From Saccharothrix deserti (lineage in GTDB: Bacteria > Actinomycetota > Actinomycetes > Mycobacteriales > Pseudonocardiaceae), in contig NZ_ML775963.1 in NCBI RefSeq assembly GCF_009769385.1, positions 173,084 through 233,548 of the forward strand: a DNA stretch of 60,465 nt, written 5' to 3'. The notes below the pieces were generated by a model. It saw nothing but the letters and a program-made list of their open reading frames with translations, was not told the origin of the DNA and ran no database searches. This document shows positions 42,909 through 51,067 of the stretch, one piece after another. How positions within the stretch are numbered: position 1 is the first letter of the stretch; each line of letters begins with the position of its first letter. Position numbers and translations under genes: made by a program.

Positions 42909-42950
42909 ATGTGCGCCGCCTCGGCATTGACCCGGTTGCGCCGCGTCTAG
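42909..42950 (+). CDS. erm leader peptide (13 aa) with Arg-Leu-Arg motif
   Basis: The mini-gene encodes MCAASALTRLRRV. It starts at, or one base from, the predicted transcription start, so it would be translated without a leader. Arg9-Leu10-Arg11 matches the +X+ motif at which macrolide-bound ribosomes stall, as in the ErmD leader. It lies 105 bp before an erm-type gene and runs into an RNA able to form alternative hairpins. It is probably the sensor of an attenuation switch. Confidence 0.65.
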   Translation: MCAASALTRLRRV

Positions 42951-43049
42951 CGGCGGCATCCTTCGGGTAGAAGCTCCGCCGCTCCAGCGAGTCCACGCCG
43001 GGCGGTCTCTTCCGTGCTGCCCGGCTCGCTTCCCAGCAGCCGCGGAGCT
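42949..43049 (+). promoter_or_regulatory. Attenuator RNA between leader peptide and erm
   Basis: AGCGGCGG (42949-42956, at the leader stop) can pair with CCGCCGCT (42976-42983). AGCTCCG (42972-42978), overlapping that second arm, can instead pair with CGGAGCT (43043-43049), which contains the erm Shine-Dalgarno GGAG. GCCGGGC (42997-43003) can pair with GCCCGGC (43019-43025). Competing helices of this sort hide or free the ribosome site depending on where the leader ribosome stalls. Confidence 0.6.
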
Positions 43050-43055
43050 CCACCA

Positions 43056-43814
43056 GTGCGCACGCACCACAACGGCCGGCACGAGAACGGCCAGAACTTC
43101 CTCACCGACCGCACCGTCGTCACCGCCGTGGTCGACCTCGTCGCCCGCACCCGCGGGCCGATCCTCGAGATCGGCTCCGGGGCAGGCGCGCTGACCCTGC
43201 CCCTGCAGGCCCTCGGCCGACCGTTGACGGGTGTGGAGATCGACCCCGACCGGGTCCGTGACCTGCGTAAACGGGTCGGGCCGGGCACGTCGGTCGTCCA
43301 CGCGGACTTCCTCCGGCACCGCCTGCCCTCCACGCCGCACGTGCTGGTCGGCAACCTGCCGTTCCACCTGACCACGGCGATGCTGCGGCGCATCGTCCAC
43401 GCCGACCACTGGACGGACGCCGTGCTGCTGGTCCAGTGGGAGGTCGCTCGGCGCCGGGCGGGCGTCGGCGGGGCGACGATGATGACCGCGCAGTGGTGGC
43501 CCTGGTACTCGTTCGACCTGGCACGGCGGGTTCCGGCCGCGGCATTCCACCCACGACCGAGCGTGGACGGCGGCCTGATGACCGTGACACGCCGAGCCGA
43601 CCCTCTCGTGGACGTCCGCAGCCGACGTCGGTACCAGACGTTCGTGCACCGCATCTTCACCGGACGCGGGCGCGGCGTGCCGCAGGTCGTGCGTGCCGCC
43701 TACCCGTCGTCCCGCGTCACCGCGTGGGCCCGACGGCACGGCATCACCGACCGCACTCTGCCGCGCGACCTCACCGCCGAGCAGTGGGCGCAACTGTTCG
43801 ACCTGTGCTGCTAG
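43056..43814 (+). CDS. erm: 23S rRNA (adenine-N6)-methyltransferase, Erm type
   Basis: A 252-aa Erm/KsgA-family rRNA methyltransferase. The start NGQNFLTDRTVV is the Erm/KsgA N-terminal motif; SAM binding is EIGSGAGALTLPLQALGRP (~38-56) and GVEIDPDRV; the catalytic motif is VGNLPFHLTTAML (~98-110). Size, the RRADPL segment and the Arg-rich C-terminus fit actinomycete Erm enzymes rather than KsgA. It should methylate A2058 and give macrolide-lincosamide-streptogramin B resistance. GTG 43056 has GGAG eight bases upstream. No macrolide pathway is nearby, so it looks like an intrinsic resistance gene. Confidence 0.9.
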   Translation: MRTHHNGRHENGQNFLTDRTVVTAVVDLVARTRGPILEIGSGAGALTLPLQALGRPLTGVEIDPDRVRDLRKRVGPGTSVVHADFLRHRLPSTPHVLVGNLPFHLTTAMLRRIVHADHWTDAVLLVQWEVARRRAGVGGATMMTAQWWPWYSFDLARRVPAAAFHPRPSVDGGLMTVTRRADPLVDVRSRRRYQTFVHRIFTGRGRGVPQVVRAAYPSSRVTAWARRHGITDRTLPRDLTAEQWAQLFDLCC

Positions 43815-43831
43815 CCCTGGGGAATTCCGGA

Positions 43832-43858
43832 TATCAGGACAGTAGCTGTCCTGATATG
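43832..43858. promoter_or_regulatory. 27-bp operator-like palindrome before the RidA gene
   Basis: ATATCAGGACAG (43832-43843) and CTGTCCTGATAT (43847-43858) are exact reverse complements around TAG. It lies 17 bp past the erm stop and 5-17 bp before the candidate RidA starts. TGATAT at 43853-43858 may be the -10 of a nearly leaderless transcript. No regulator gene is adjacent. Confidence 0.7.
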
Positions 43859-43875
43859 GCGGCATGCTGGTCAGC

Positions 43876-44274
43876 ATGAACCGCAACTCACTGCTCCGCC
43901 CCGACGGACTCGTCCGGTCGCCCGCCTTCACCCACGTCGCCGTGGTGCCGCCGGGTTCGACGACGGTCTACATCGGCGGCCAGAACGCCGTCGACGGCGA
44001 TGGCAGGCTCGTCGGCGGCGATGACGTGGCCGCCCAGACCCAGCAGGTGATGAAGAACCTGCACGTCGCGCTGGCCGCGGCGGGCGCGACCGTCCACGAC
44101 CTGGTGATGGTGACGATCCTGCTGGTCGAGGGCGTCGACCTCAACGCGGCCTACCCGGTGGCGGCCGCCGAGTTGGCGGGCGCCGCGCCGCCGGTCGTAG
44201 CCGCGCGGGTGGCCGGGTTGGGCGTGCCCGGAGCGCTGCTCGAAGTCAGCGCGGTCGCGGCCGTGACGTCATGA
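43876..44274 (+). CDS. RidA/YjgF family protein
   Basis: A 132-aa RidA-family protein, a small trimeric enamine/imine deaminase or relative. It has VYIGGQNAVDGDGRLVGGDD, then QTQQVMKNLHVALAAAGATV and the C-terminal PPVVAARVAGLGVPGALLEV, where the conserved Arg binds carboxylates. The start is ATG 43876; ATG 43864 is in frame and would suit a leaderless message. A 27-bp palindrome lies directly upstream. It is convergent with an amidohydrolase gene. Confidence 0.88.
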   Translation: MNRNSLLRPDGLVRSPAFTHVAVVPPGSTTVYIGGQNAVDGDGRLVGGDDVAAQTQQVMKNLHVALAAAGATVHDLVMVTILLVEGVDLNAAYPVAAAELAGAAPPVVAARVAGLGVPGALLEVSAVAAVTS

Positions 44275-44298
44275 GCACCCGGCCGTCCGAAGTCTGAA

Positions 44299-45495
44299 CT
44301 AGACGATCTCGCCGTCGGCGGCGACGACGCGTCCCGCGTGCACGACCAGTGTGCGCGGGGCGTGGTCCATCACCGCGGCGGTCACCGTGTCGCCCGGCAC
44401 CACCACCAGGTCCGCCGGCGAGCCCTCCGTCAAGCCCAGAGTCCGTCCCATCACGGCCGCGCCGCCGCGCGTGGCGATGTCGACGCACATCTCCACCAGG
44501 TCGTCCCGCCGGAACCCGTTGCGGTAGGCCAACTGCCAGGTCCGCTCCAGCATGTCGCCGTTGCCGTAGGGCGACCAGTAGTCGCGGATGCCGTCCTGCC
44601 CGAGCCCCGACCGCACCCCCGCCCACCGCAGTTGCCGCAACGGCAACGGTTCCCGCACGCCGGGCGCGACGGTGGTCACCGCGACGTCGTGCTCCGCCAG
44701 CAGCTCCACCAGTTCCCGCTGCCGCTCGTCGTCCACAGTGGACAAGGCGAACGCGTGGCTGATCGTCACCTGCCCCTGCATGCCGAGCGCGTTCACGCGT
44801 TCGCAGATCAACTCCACCTGGAACGCACCGAGCGACCCGGCGTCGTGCAGGTGCACGTCCACGCCGCACTGGTGCTTCTCCGCCAACCCGAACACCACGT
44901 CGAGGTGCCGCACCGGATCACGGTCGCAACCGGCCGGGTCGAGCCCGCCGACCAGGTCCGCGCCCGCGCGCAACGCCGCGTCCAGCAGCTCGGCGGTCCC
45001 CTTCTCCCGCAGGATGCCGCACTGCGGGAACGCCACCACCTCGACGTGCGCCCGCCCGGAGTGCTCCTCGCGCGCCGCGAGCACGCCTTCCAGCTTGTCC
45101 AACCCGGAGTCGACGTCCACCTGCGCGTGGCTGCGCACGTGCGTCGCACCGGACGCGATCGTGCGCCCGAGCGTGTGAGTGGCCCGTTGCGCGACGGACA
45201 CCTCGGCGGAACGCCAGTTGCGCCGGTCGTTGTCGATCAGCTCGGCCAGGCCCTCGCCCGCGCTGTGCGGCCGGAACGGCAGGCCGAGCCGGGTGGAGTC
45301 GAGGTGCGCGTGCGCGTCGGTGAACGCCGGCAGCAGCACACCGCCCCGGCCGTCGACCACCGGCACGGCGGGCGGCGGGTCGAGGTCCGGGGCGAACGCG
45401 GCGACGTGCCCGCCCTCGCAGAGCACGTCGACCAGGGGCGCGTCCGGGCTGTTCGGCCACGGCCGCACGGAACGGATCAGCAGGTCACCGGTCAC
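44299..45495 (-). CDS. Amidohydrolase, cytosine-deaminase-like
   Basis: A 398-aa metal-dependent amidohydrolase. Metal ligands are seen in FTDAHAHLD (~60-67), DVHLHDAGS (~215), ISHAFAL (~247) and GQDGIRDYWSPYGNGDM (~300), the last being the cytosine deaminase/isopropylammelide amidohydrolase signature. It should deaminate a nitrogen heterocycle; the exact substrate is unknown. The GTG start overlaps the flavoprotein stop by 11 bp, so the two are co-transcribed. Confidence 0.85.
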   Translation of the reverse strand: MTGDLLIRSVRPWPNSPDAPLVDVLCEGGHVAAFAPDLDPPPAVPVVDGRGGVLLPAFTDAHAHLDSTRLGLPFRPHSAGEGLAELIDNDRRNWRSAEVSVAQRATHTLGRTIASGATHVRSHAQVDVDSGLDKLEGVLAAREEHSGRAHVEVVAFPQCGILREKGTAELLDAALRAGADLVGGLDPAGCDRDPVRHLDVVFGLAEKHQCGVDVHLHDAGSLGAFQVELICERVNALGMQGQVTISHAFALSTVDDERQRELVELLAEHDVAVTTVAPGVREPLPLRQLRWAGVRSGLGQDGIRDYWSPYGNGDMLERTWQLAYRNGFRRDDLVEMCVDIATRGGAAVMGRTLGLTEGSPADLVVVPGDTVTAAVMDHAPRTLVVHAGRVVAADGEIV

Positions 45496-47107
45496 CAGGC
45501 GACGCTAGCCCCGTCGGGATGAGCTTTCCAGGGTTGAGCACACCGGTCGGGTCGAGTGTCCGCTTCACGGCCGCCAGCACGTCCACCCCGAGCGCGCCGA
45601 TCTCGGCTTCGAGGTACGGCACGTGGTCCGCACCGACCGCGTGGTGGTGGCTGATCGTGCCGAGCCCGGTGATGGCCTCGCTCGCGGCGGCCTTGGCGAC
45701 CTGCCACTGCCCGATCGGATCGGCGACGTCCCGTGCCGCCAGCGCGGTGAAGTACAGCGACGCGCCGGTCTCGTAGGCGTGCGAGATGTGGCACATGACC
45801 ACGCACTCACCGAGCGCGTCCACCAGCGCCTCGCGCACGGCGGTGCGCAGCTCGGACACCTTCGACCAGTGCGTGGCGGTCTCCAACGTCTCCACGCACA
45901 CACCGACCTCCATCAACGCGTCCCGCTGACGCGGACCGTTGAACCGGCCGTGCCGCCACGCCTCACCTAGCGCCGTGCCGAGGGACACCAGCTTCAGGCC
46001 CCGCAACGTCTCCGCGCGCTTGCGCTTGACCTCGGCCTCGCTCGCGCCGTGCCAACCGAGGATCAGCAGGCACGGCCGCCGCACGCCACGCGCCTTCAGG
46101 TACGCCTTGAGCGCGTTGATCTTCCAGCCCCCGGTCATCGCCAGGGACACCCCGGTCTCGTCCACATCGGACAGACGGGTCACGTCGGCCAGGACGCGCC
46201 GCTGCGCCAGCCCGCGCACCACGGCCGAGCCGCGCGCCCAGCCGTCCACCACGAAACCCTCGTAGCGCTCGACCTCCGGACGCGGCCGGACGCGAAGCGT
46301 GACTTCGGTGATGACGCCGAACGCGCCCTCACTGCCCACCACCAGCTGTTTCAGGTCCGGCCCGGCGGCCGACGCGGGCGCGCCGCCCAGCCGCCACTCG
46401 CCCACCGGCGTGGCCAGCCGCACGCCCTCCACCACGTCCTCGAACCGGCCGTAACCGGAGGACGCCTGACCGGCCGAGCGGGTCGCGGCGAACCCGCCGA
46501 CGGTGGCGCGCTCGTAGGACTGCGGGACGTGCCCGATGGTCAGGCCGTGGGCGGCGAGCGCCCGTTCGGCCTGCGGGGCGGGCAGACCGGCCTGGAGCAC
46601 GGCCAGGCGTGACACGGGGTCGACCGAGACCAGCTCGTCCAGCCGGTTCAGGTCCAGCGCGATCACCGCCGCCTTGTCGCCGCGCAGGGCGTTCACGCCG
46701 CCGACGACGGACGTGCCACCGCCGAACGGCACCACCGCCACGTCGTGCTCGACGCACGTCTTCAGCACTTCGACGACCTGCCCGGGTGACGCGGGCAGCA
46801 CCACCGCGTCCGGCACGGCCAGGTCACCGTCACCACGTTGCCTCAACAGGTCCACATAGGACAATCCGCCCGCGCGTCCCAGCCGTGAATCGCGGTCCAC
46901 CCGGACGTACCCGGGGCCGACGACGGCGTCCAACGCGGCGTGCGCGGCACCCGACAGCGCCGACTCCGGCACGACCGGCGCACGCGGCGGAGTGCGGACG
47001 TCCGCCAGGCCGGTGCGCCCGCGGAGCCACCTGAGGGCGTGCGGCGGGAGCTCGCCCGTGGTTGAGGTCCAACTGCCCCGGAGGGTGTGGTCGGTGCGCT
47101 CGGTCAC
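45485..47107 (-). CDS. FAD-binding oxidase, alkylglycerone-phosphate-synthase-like
   Basis: A 540-aa flavoprotein of the VAO/PCMH family. The FAD domain has VVPFGGGTSVVGGVNAL and VGGFAATRSAGQASSGYGRF. The C-terminal cap ends with ISHHHAVGADHVPYLEAEIG, where the His-rich motif matches alkyldihydroxyacetonephosphate synthase, then DPTGVLNPGKLIP. GTG 47107 is chosen; ATG 47125 overlaps the divergent TetR start. The grouping with TetR and glpD matches M. tuberculosis Rv2251-Rv2250c-Rv2249c. Confidence 0.88.
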   Translation of the reverse strand: MTERTDHTLRGSWTSTTGELPPHALRWLRGRTGLADVRTPPRAPVVPESALSGAAHAALDAVVGPGYVRVDRDSRLGRAGGLSYVDLLRQRGDGDLAVPDAVVLPASPGQVVEVLKTCVEHDVAVVPFGGGTSVVGGVNALRGDKAAVIALDLNRLDELVSVDPVSRLAVLQAGLPAPQAERALAAHGLTIGHVPQSYERATVGGFAATRSAGQASSGYGRFEDVVEGVRLATPVGEWRLGGAPASAAGPDLKQLVVGSEGAFGVITEVTLRVRPRPEVERYEGFVVDGWARGSAVVRGLAQRRVLADVTRLSDVDETGVSLAMTGGWKINALKAYLKARGVRRPCLLILGWHGASEAEVKRKRAETLRGLKLVSLGTALGEAWRHGRFNGPRQRDALMEVGVCVETLETATHWSKVSELRTAVREALVDALGECVVMCHISHAYETGASLYFTALAARDVADPIGQWQVAKAAASEAITGLGTISHHHAVGADHVPYLEAEIGALGVDVLAAVKRTLDPTGVLNPGKLIPTGLASPGDR

Positions 47108-47123
47108 CGCTACAGTGTGACAC

Positions 47124-47690
47124 ATGACGTCTCAACGTCACAGTGATGACGCGCTCCTCGACGCGGCCCGCGACTGCGTGGTCGAGGTCGGGGTCCGCCG
47201 CACCACGCTGACGGACATCGCCAAACGCGCCGGGGTGAGCCGGATGACCCTCTACCGCCGGTTCCCGGACGTCGGGACGCTGGTCAGGGCCTTGATGACC
47301 AGGGAGTTCACCGCGCTCTTGCAGCGCATCGCGGTGACCGGCGACAACGCCCGGCAGCGGCTGGTGGCGCAGGCCATCGCCGGTATCCGGCTGCTCGCCG
47401 CCGACCCGTTGATGCGGCGGGTGCTCGACCTGGACGCCGAGTTGATGCTGCCGTACCTCGTGCGGCGGCTGGGCAGCACGCAGAAGCTGGTCGAGGCGTT
47501 CCTGGTGGCGCAGATCGAGGCCGGTCACGCCGACGGCTCGATCCGTCCCGGTTCCCCTGCCGCCCAGGCCCGACTGGTGCTGCTGACCACGCAGTCGTTG
47601 GTCCTGTCGATCCGGCCCGCGACCACGGACCTGGACTTCGACGAACTGCTGGCCGAACTGGCGGCCTACCTGGACGCGGCCCTGTCATGA
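47124..47690 (+). CDS. TetR family regulator of the flavoprotein/glpD cluster
   Basis: A 188-aa TetR regulator with HTH at ~15-55 (RRTTLTDIAKRAGVSRMTLY). Its start codon nearly abuts the divergent flavoprotein start. TGACGT-CTCA-ACGTCA at 47125-47140 is a palindrome over its first codons and may be its own operator. glpD follows on the same strand 31 bp later. It probably controls both directions. Confidence 0.88.
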   Translation: MTSQRHSDDALLDAARDCVVEVGVRRTTLTDIAKRAGVSRMTLYRRFPDVGTLVRALMTREFTALLQRIAVTGDNARQRLVAQAIAGIRLLAADPLMRRVLDLDAELMLPYLVRRLGSTQKLVEAFLVAQIEAGHADGSIRPGSPAAQARLVLLTTQSLVLSIRPATTDLDFDELLAELAAYLDAALS

Positions 47691-47737
47691 GCACATCACT
47701 GTCGTGAGCACCTCGACTGTCATGAGCACCTCGCTGA
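47685..47737. repeat. 17-18-bp triple repeat spanning TetR stop and glpD start
   Basis: Units TCATGAGCACATCACTG (47685-47701), TCGTGAGCACCTCGACTG (47702-47719) and TCATGAGCACCTCGCTGA (47720-47737) follow each other. The first holds the TetR stop, the second a GTG and the third the glpD ATG. Confidence 0.85.
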
Positions 47738-49158
47738 ACGCCGCCCGCCGCCGCGCGGACCTGGACCACGTGTCCTCGTCGCCGGTCGACCTGCTGGTCG
47801 TCGGTGGCGGGGTGACGGGTGCCGGTGTCGCCCTCGACGCCGCCTCGCGCGGCCTGTCGGTGTGCCTGGTGGAGGCGCACGACCTGGCGTTCGGCACGTC
47901 CCGCTGGTCGAGCAAGCTCATCCACGGCGGCCTGCGGTACCTCGCGCAGGGCGAGGTGGGACTGGCGTACGAGAGCGCGGTCGAGCGGGGCATCCTGATG
48001 ACCCGCACGGCGCCGCACCTGGTCCGGGCGCTGCCGCAGTTGGTGCCGCTGCACGGCAAGTCGCACGACCCGGTCGTCATGGCCGGTCTGCGTGCCGGTG
48101 ACGTGCTGCGCCGCCTGGCCCGCACCCCGTCCCGCGTGCTGCCCGGTCCGCGGCACGTGCCCGCCGTGGAGGCCCTGGCCCTGGCTCCCGGCCTGCGCCG
48201 TGCCGACCTGCGCGGCGGCCTCCTGAGCTTCGACGGCCAACTGGTCGACGACGCCCGCCTGGTCGTCGCCCTCGCCCGCACCGCCGCCGGCTTCGGCGCA
48301 CGCGTCATCACCCGCGCCCGCGTCACGTCCCTGACCGACAACGGCGCCCACGTGACCGACACCCTCACCAACACGTCTCTGCACATCAAGGCGCGGGCGG
48401 TGGTGAACGCCACCGGCGTGTGGGCAGGCGACTTGGTGGACGTGAAACTCCGCCCGTCCCGCGGCTCGCACCTGGTCCTGTCAGCCTCCGCCCTGGGCCT
48501 GACCAACACCGCCCTGACCGTTCCGGTCCCCGGTGCCCGCAACCGCTTCGCCCTACTGCTCCCCCAACGCGACGGCCGCGTCTACATAGGCCTGACCGAC
48601 GAACCGTTCGACGGCCCCATCCCCGACGTGCCAACGGTTCCCCAGTCCGATGTGGACTTCCTCCTGACCGTGGCGTCCTCAGTACTCGAACGCCCACTCA
48701 CCCAAGCCGACGTCCTGGGCACGTTCGCCGGCCTGCGCCCCCTCCTGGACACCGGCGACGGCCCCAGCGCCGACCTCTCCCGCCGCCACGCGGTACTGAC
48801 CCAAGACGGAGTGACAACAGTCGTGGGCGGCAAACTCACCACCTACCGCCGCATGGCCGCCGACGCCGTGAACGCCACCGCCCTGACAACAGCCCCCTCC
48901 CGCACCGCCCACCTCCCACTGGTAGGCGCAGGCCCGGCCACCGGCCCACCCCACCTGATCCCCCGCTACGGCACCGAGGCCCCCCGCGTGGCCGAGATCG
49001 GCGAGGTCGCCTGGGCAGTCCGCCACGAAGGCGCCCTGACCGCCGCCGACGTCCTGGACCGCCGAACCCGCACCGGCCTGATCCCCACCGACCGCGCCCA
49101 CGCCGAACCCACCATCACCCACCAAGTAGCCGAAGAACTGGCCGCCCAAGCGACCTGA
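47722..49158 (+). CDS. glpD: Glycerol-3-phosphate dehydrogenase, FAD-dependent
   Basis: A 478-aa GlpD/GlpA-type enzyme oxidising glycerol-3-phosphate to dihydroxyacetone phosphate at the membrane. The FAD motif VDLLVVGGGVTGAGVALDAA is at ~20-40, followed by FGTSRWSSKLIHGGLRYLAQ, and the DAO barrel ends with VVGGKLTTYRRMAADAV. It is ~478 aa, a little shorter than many GlpD proteins (~510-580). ATG 47722 fits the family; GTG 47704 is in frame. The 3' third has unusually many CCC/ACC codons. Linked to a flavoprotein that would use DHAP-derived substrates. Confidence 0.92.
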   Translation: MSTSLNAARRRADLDHVSSSPVDLLVVGGGVTGAGVALDAASRGLSVCLVEAHDLAFGTSRWSSKLIHGGLRYLAQGEVGLAYESAVERGILMTRTAPHLVRALPQLVPLHGKSHDPVVMAGLRAGDVLRRLARTPSRVLPGPRHVPAVEALALAPGLRRADLRGGLLSFDGQLVDDARLVVALARTAAGFGARVITRARVTSLTDNGAHVTDTLTNTSLHIKARAVVNATGVWAGDLVDVKLRPSRGSHLVLSASALGLTNTALTVPVPGARNRFALLLPQRDGRVYIGLTDEPFDGPIPDVPTVPQSDVDFLLTVASSVLERPLTQADVLGTFAGLRPLLDTGDGPSADLSRRHAVLTQDGVTTVVGGKLTTYRRMAADAVNATALTTAPSRTAHLPLVGAGPATGPPHLIPRYGTEAPRVAEIGEVAWAVRHEGALTAADVLDRRTRTGLIPTDRAHAEPTITHQVAEELAAQAT

Positions 49159-49159
49159 A

Positions 49160-49346
49160 CGCAGAACTCACCCCACCTGAACGTTCGACACACCCAACGC
49201 GAACGTAGGACTCACGCGTGTGTCCTACGTTCACGCCAGGTGTGTCCTACCTCCAGACCGCGAGAGTCCTACCTCCAGACCGCGAGAGTCGAACGTTCAG
49301 GTGCCGTGAGTCGAACGTTCAGGGGGTCTGAGTTCTACGTTCAGGA
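49160..49346. repeat. Second array of the modular ~22-bp intergenic repeat
   Basis: Three leftward units then six rightward units lie between the convergent ends of glpD and the WXG gene. Units mix the same parts as at 7063-7232: GAGAGTC, TGTGTC or TGAGT(T/C), then CTAC or GAAC, then GTTCAGG or CTCCAGA. GAACGTAGGAC near 49201 pairs with GTCCTACGTTC near 49222, forming the centre. Non-coding. Confidence 0.85.
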
Positions 49347-49372
49347 CGAGCGAAGGTGCTGTTGGGTAAGCA

Positions 49373-49404
49373 AAGGGGGGACCTCCGTGTGGAGGTCCCC
49401 CCTT
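49373..49404. terminator. Terminator of the WXG operon
   Basis: AAGGGGGGACCTCC (49373-49386), loop GTGT, GGAGGTCCCCCCTT (49391-49404): a 14-bp perfect stem. It lies 10 bp past the stop of the leftward WXG gene and ends in TTTG on that strand. Confidence 0.9.
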
Positions 49405-49414
49405 GGCGTTCGGG

Positions 49415-51067
49415 TCACTCGCCGATGATCGGCTTCGCCGCCTTCGGCGGCTCCTCGATCAGGGGCTCACCTTCAAGCCGCACCTTGCGCTGGTGGTCCT
49501 TGCCGTCGCCGCCCTGGCCAGGGGGCGGCATCATCGGCATCATCCCGCCGGCCATGCCCGCGGCACCGGGACGGCCGCCACCGGCACCGCCGGGCACGCC
49601 GCCTGCCGCGCCACCGGCCGGACTGCCCGCGGCACCGAGCACGCCGGACGAGCCGCCGGACTGGAGGGTCGAGCCGCCGCCACCGGCACCACCACCGCCT
49701 GCGCCGCCCGCGAAGCCACCGCCACCACCGGCGAAGCCACCACCACCGCCACCGCCCGAACCACCGCCGGTCGGCATGGTAGGCAGGTCAGCAGCCACCG
49801 GACGCACCGGCGGCACAGTGGGCACGCCCGGCACGGTCGGCGCGCCGGACCCACTCGTCGTGTGGGTCGTGCCGCCCAGCGAAGGCAGCGACGTCATCCG
49901 GTCACCACCGGCCGAACCGTTGCCCGCCACCCAACGCCCCGGCTCCCAGTGGCCGCCGGCACCCGCGCCACCACCGGAACCACGACCGGAACCGCCACCG
50001 GTGCCGACCGTCGGCGGACGGCTCACCACCGGCCCGCTCGGACCACCGGGGTAGACACGCCCGTCCGGGTCGGAGCCCGGCCCGTAACCCACGCCCACCG
50101 TCGGCGGACGGCTCACCACGGGACCACCCGTGCCGCCGCCACCCGAGCCGGACGTGTTCGTCCCATCGTTCCCCGGAGACGTGTAGCGCTGGTCCGCGCC
50201 GCGGTCCATGTTGTTCAACTGGTCTTCGGTCAGCCCGACACCGCCCCGCGTCAGCCGCGGCCCCGAGCCGCCACCGCCGCCCGAACCCCTGTTGGACGAC
50301 GTCATCGCGGTGATCGCCTGGAGGATCTGCTTGGCGGTCTGGGCGATCTGCGCGACCGACTTGATCAGGTCGATCAGCTTCTTGAGCGAGTTGGCGAGCT
50401 TCTGCAGGAAGTCGGCGAGCTTCTTGGCGTAGTTGCACGCCATCTGCACGATGTCCGCGATCGCCGCGCCGATGGCCGCGCCGAACGTCAGGAACGACGC
50501 CGCGAGCCACTGGATGATCTTCATGACCATCTCGGACACGGCCTGGCTGATCAGGTCCATGATGGTCTTGCGCACGGTCGCGACGAGCTCGCCCGCGCCC
50601 TTGGCCGCGCCGGAGATGCCCTTCGTGGCCTTGGCCAGGGTTTCCAGGCCGGCGGCGTGCTTCTTGCTCGCCGCCCGGTAACCGTCGGCGGAACGACCGT
50701 GCCAGCCCTTGGTCTCCTGCTCGGACGTGCGCCGGTAGTCGGCGACGATGCCCTCGATCTGCTTGGCCGCGGACGCCCAGCTGTCGGACATCTTCTGGAT
50801 CGCCTGCGGGTCGCCGAGCAGCGCGTCGAACGGCTCGCGCAGGAAGTCGACGTGCTGCATGGCCCAGCTGAACCCGGCGGACAGGAAGCCCGACAGCGGG
50901 TTGCTCGCCATGCCGACGATGCCCATGGCGGTGTTCGCCATGCCGAGACCGGCCTGCACCCAGTCACCGCGCTCGACCGCCGCGACGGTGCCCTGCACGT
51001 CGCTGATCAGGTACGACGGGTCACGGCCCTGACCGGTGGAATTCCCTGTCGTGGCTTGCGCGCTCAT
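49415..51067 (-). CDS. Large WXG-fold protein with Gly/Pro-rich C-terminus (candidate type VII substrate)
   Basis: A 550-aa protein. Residues ~75-145 form a WXG100-like hairpin with the Trp-x-Gly turn KGWHGRSADGYRAAS. Hydrophobic and coiled helices follow to ~260 (IIQWLAASFLTFGAAIGAAI). Residues ~265-520 are low complexity, rich in Gly, Pro and Ser, with two PVVSRPPTVG units. The end is charged. It resembles WXG/PPE-like T7SS exports of Pseudonocardiaceae. The start overlaps the EspC-like stop (ATGA). Confidence 0.8.
   Translation of the reverse strand: MSAQATTGNSTGQGRDPSYLISDVQGTVAAVERGDWVQAGLGMANTAMGIVGMASNPLSGFLSAGFSWAMQHVDFLREPFDALLGDPQAIQKMSDSWASAAKQIEGIVADYRRTSEQETKGWHGRSADGYRAASKKHAAGLETLAKATKGISGAAKGAGELVATVRKTIMDLISQAVSEMVMKIIQWLAASFLTFGAAIGAAIADIVQMACNYAKKLADFLQKLANSLKKLIDLIKSVAQIAQTAKQILQAITAMTSSNRGSGGGGGSGPRLTRGGVGLTEDQLNNMDRGADQRYTSPGNDGTNTSGSGGGGTGGPVVSRPPTVGVGYGPGSDPDGRVYPGGPSGPVVSRPPTVGTGGGSGRGSGGGAGAGGHWEPGRWVAGNGSAGGDRMTSLPSLGGTTHTTSGSGAPTVPGVPTVPPVRPVAADLPTMPTGGGSGGGGGGGFAGGGGGFAGGAGGGGAGGGGSTLQSGGSSGVLGAAGSPAGGAAGGVPGGAGGGRPGAAGMAGGMMPMMPPPGQGGDGKDHQRKVRLEGEPLIEEPPKAAKPIIGE

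Noticed and set aside
42837..43814. The erm gene as self-resistance of a macrolide gene cluster
   Set aside because: No polyketide synthase, glycosyltransferase or other pathway gene is in the window; the regulation looks like an intrinsic stress response.
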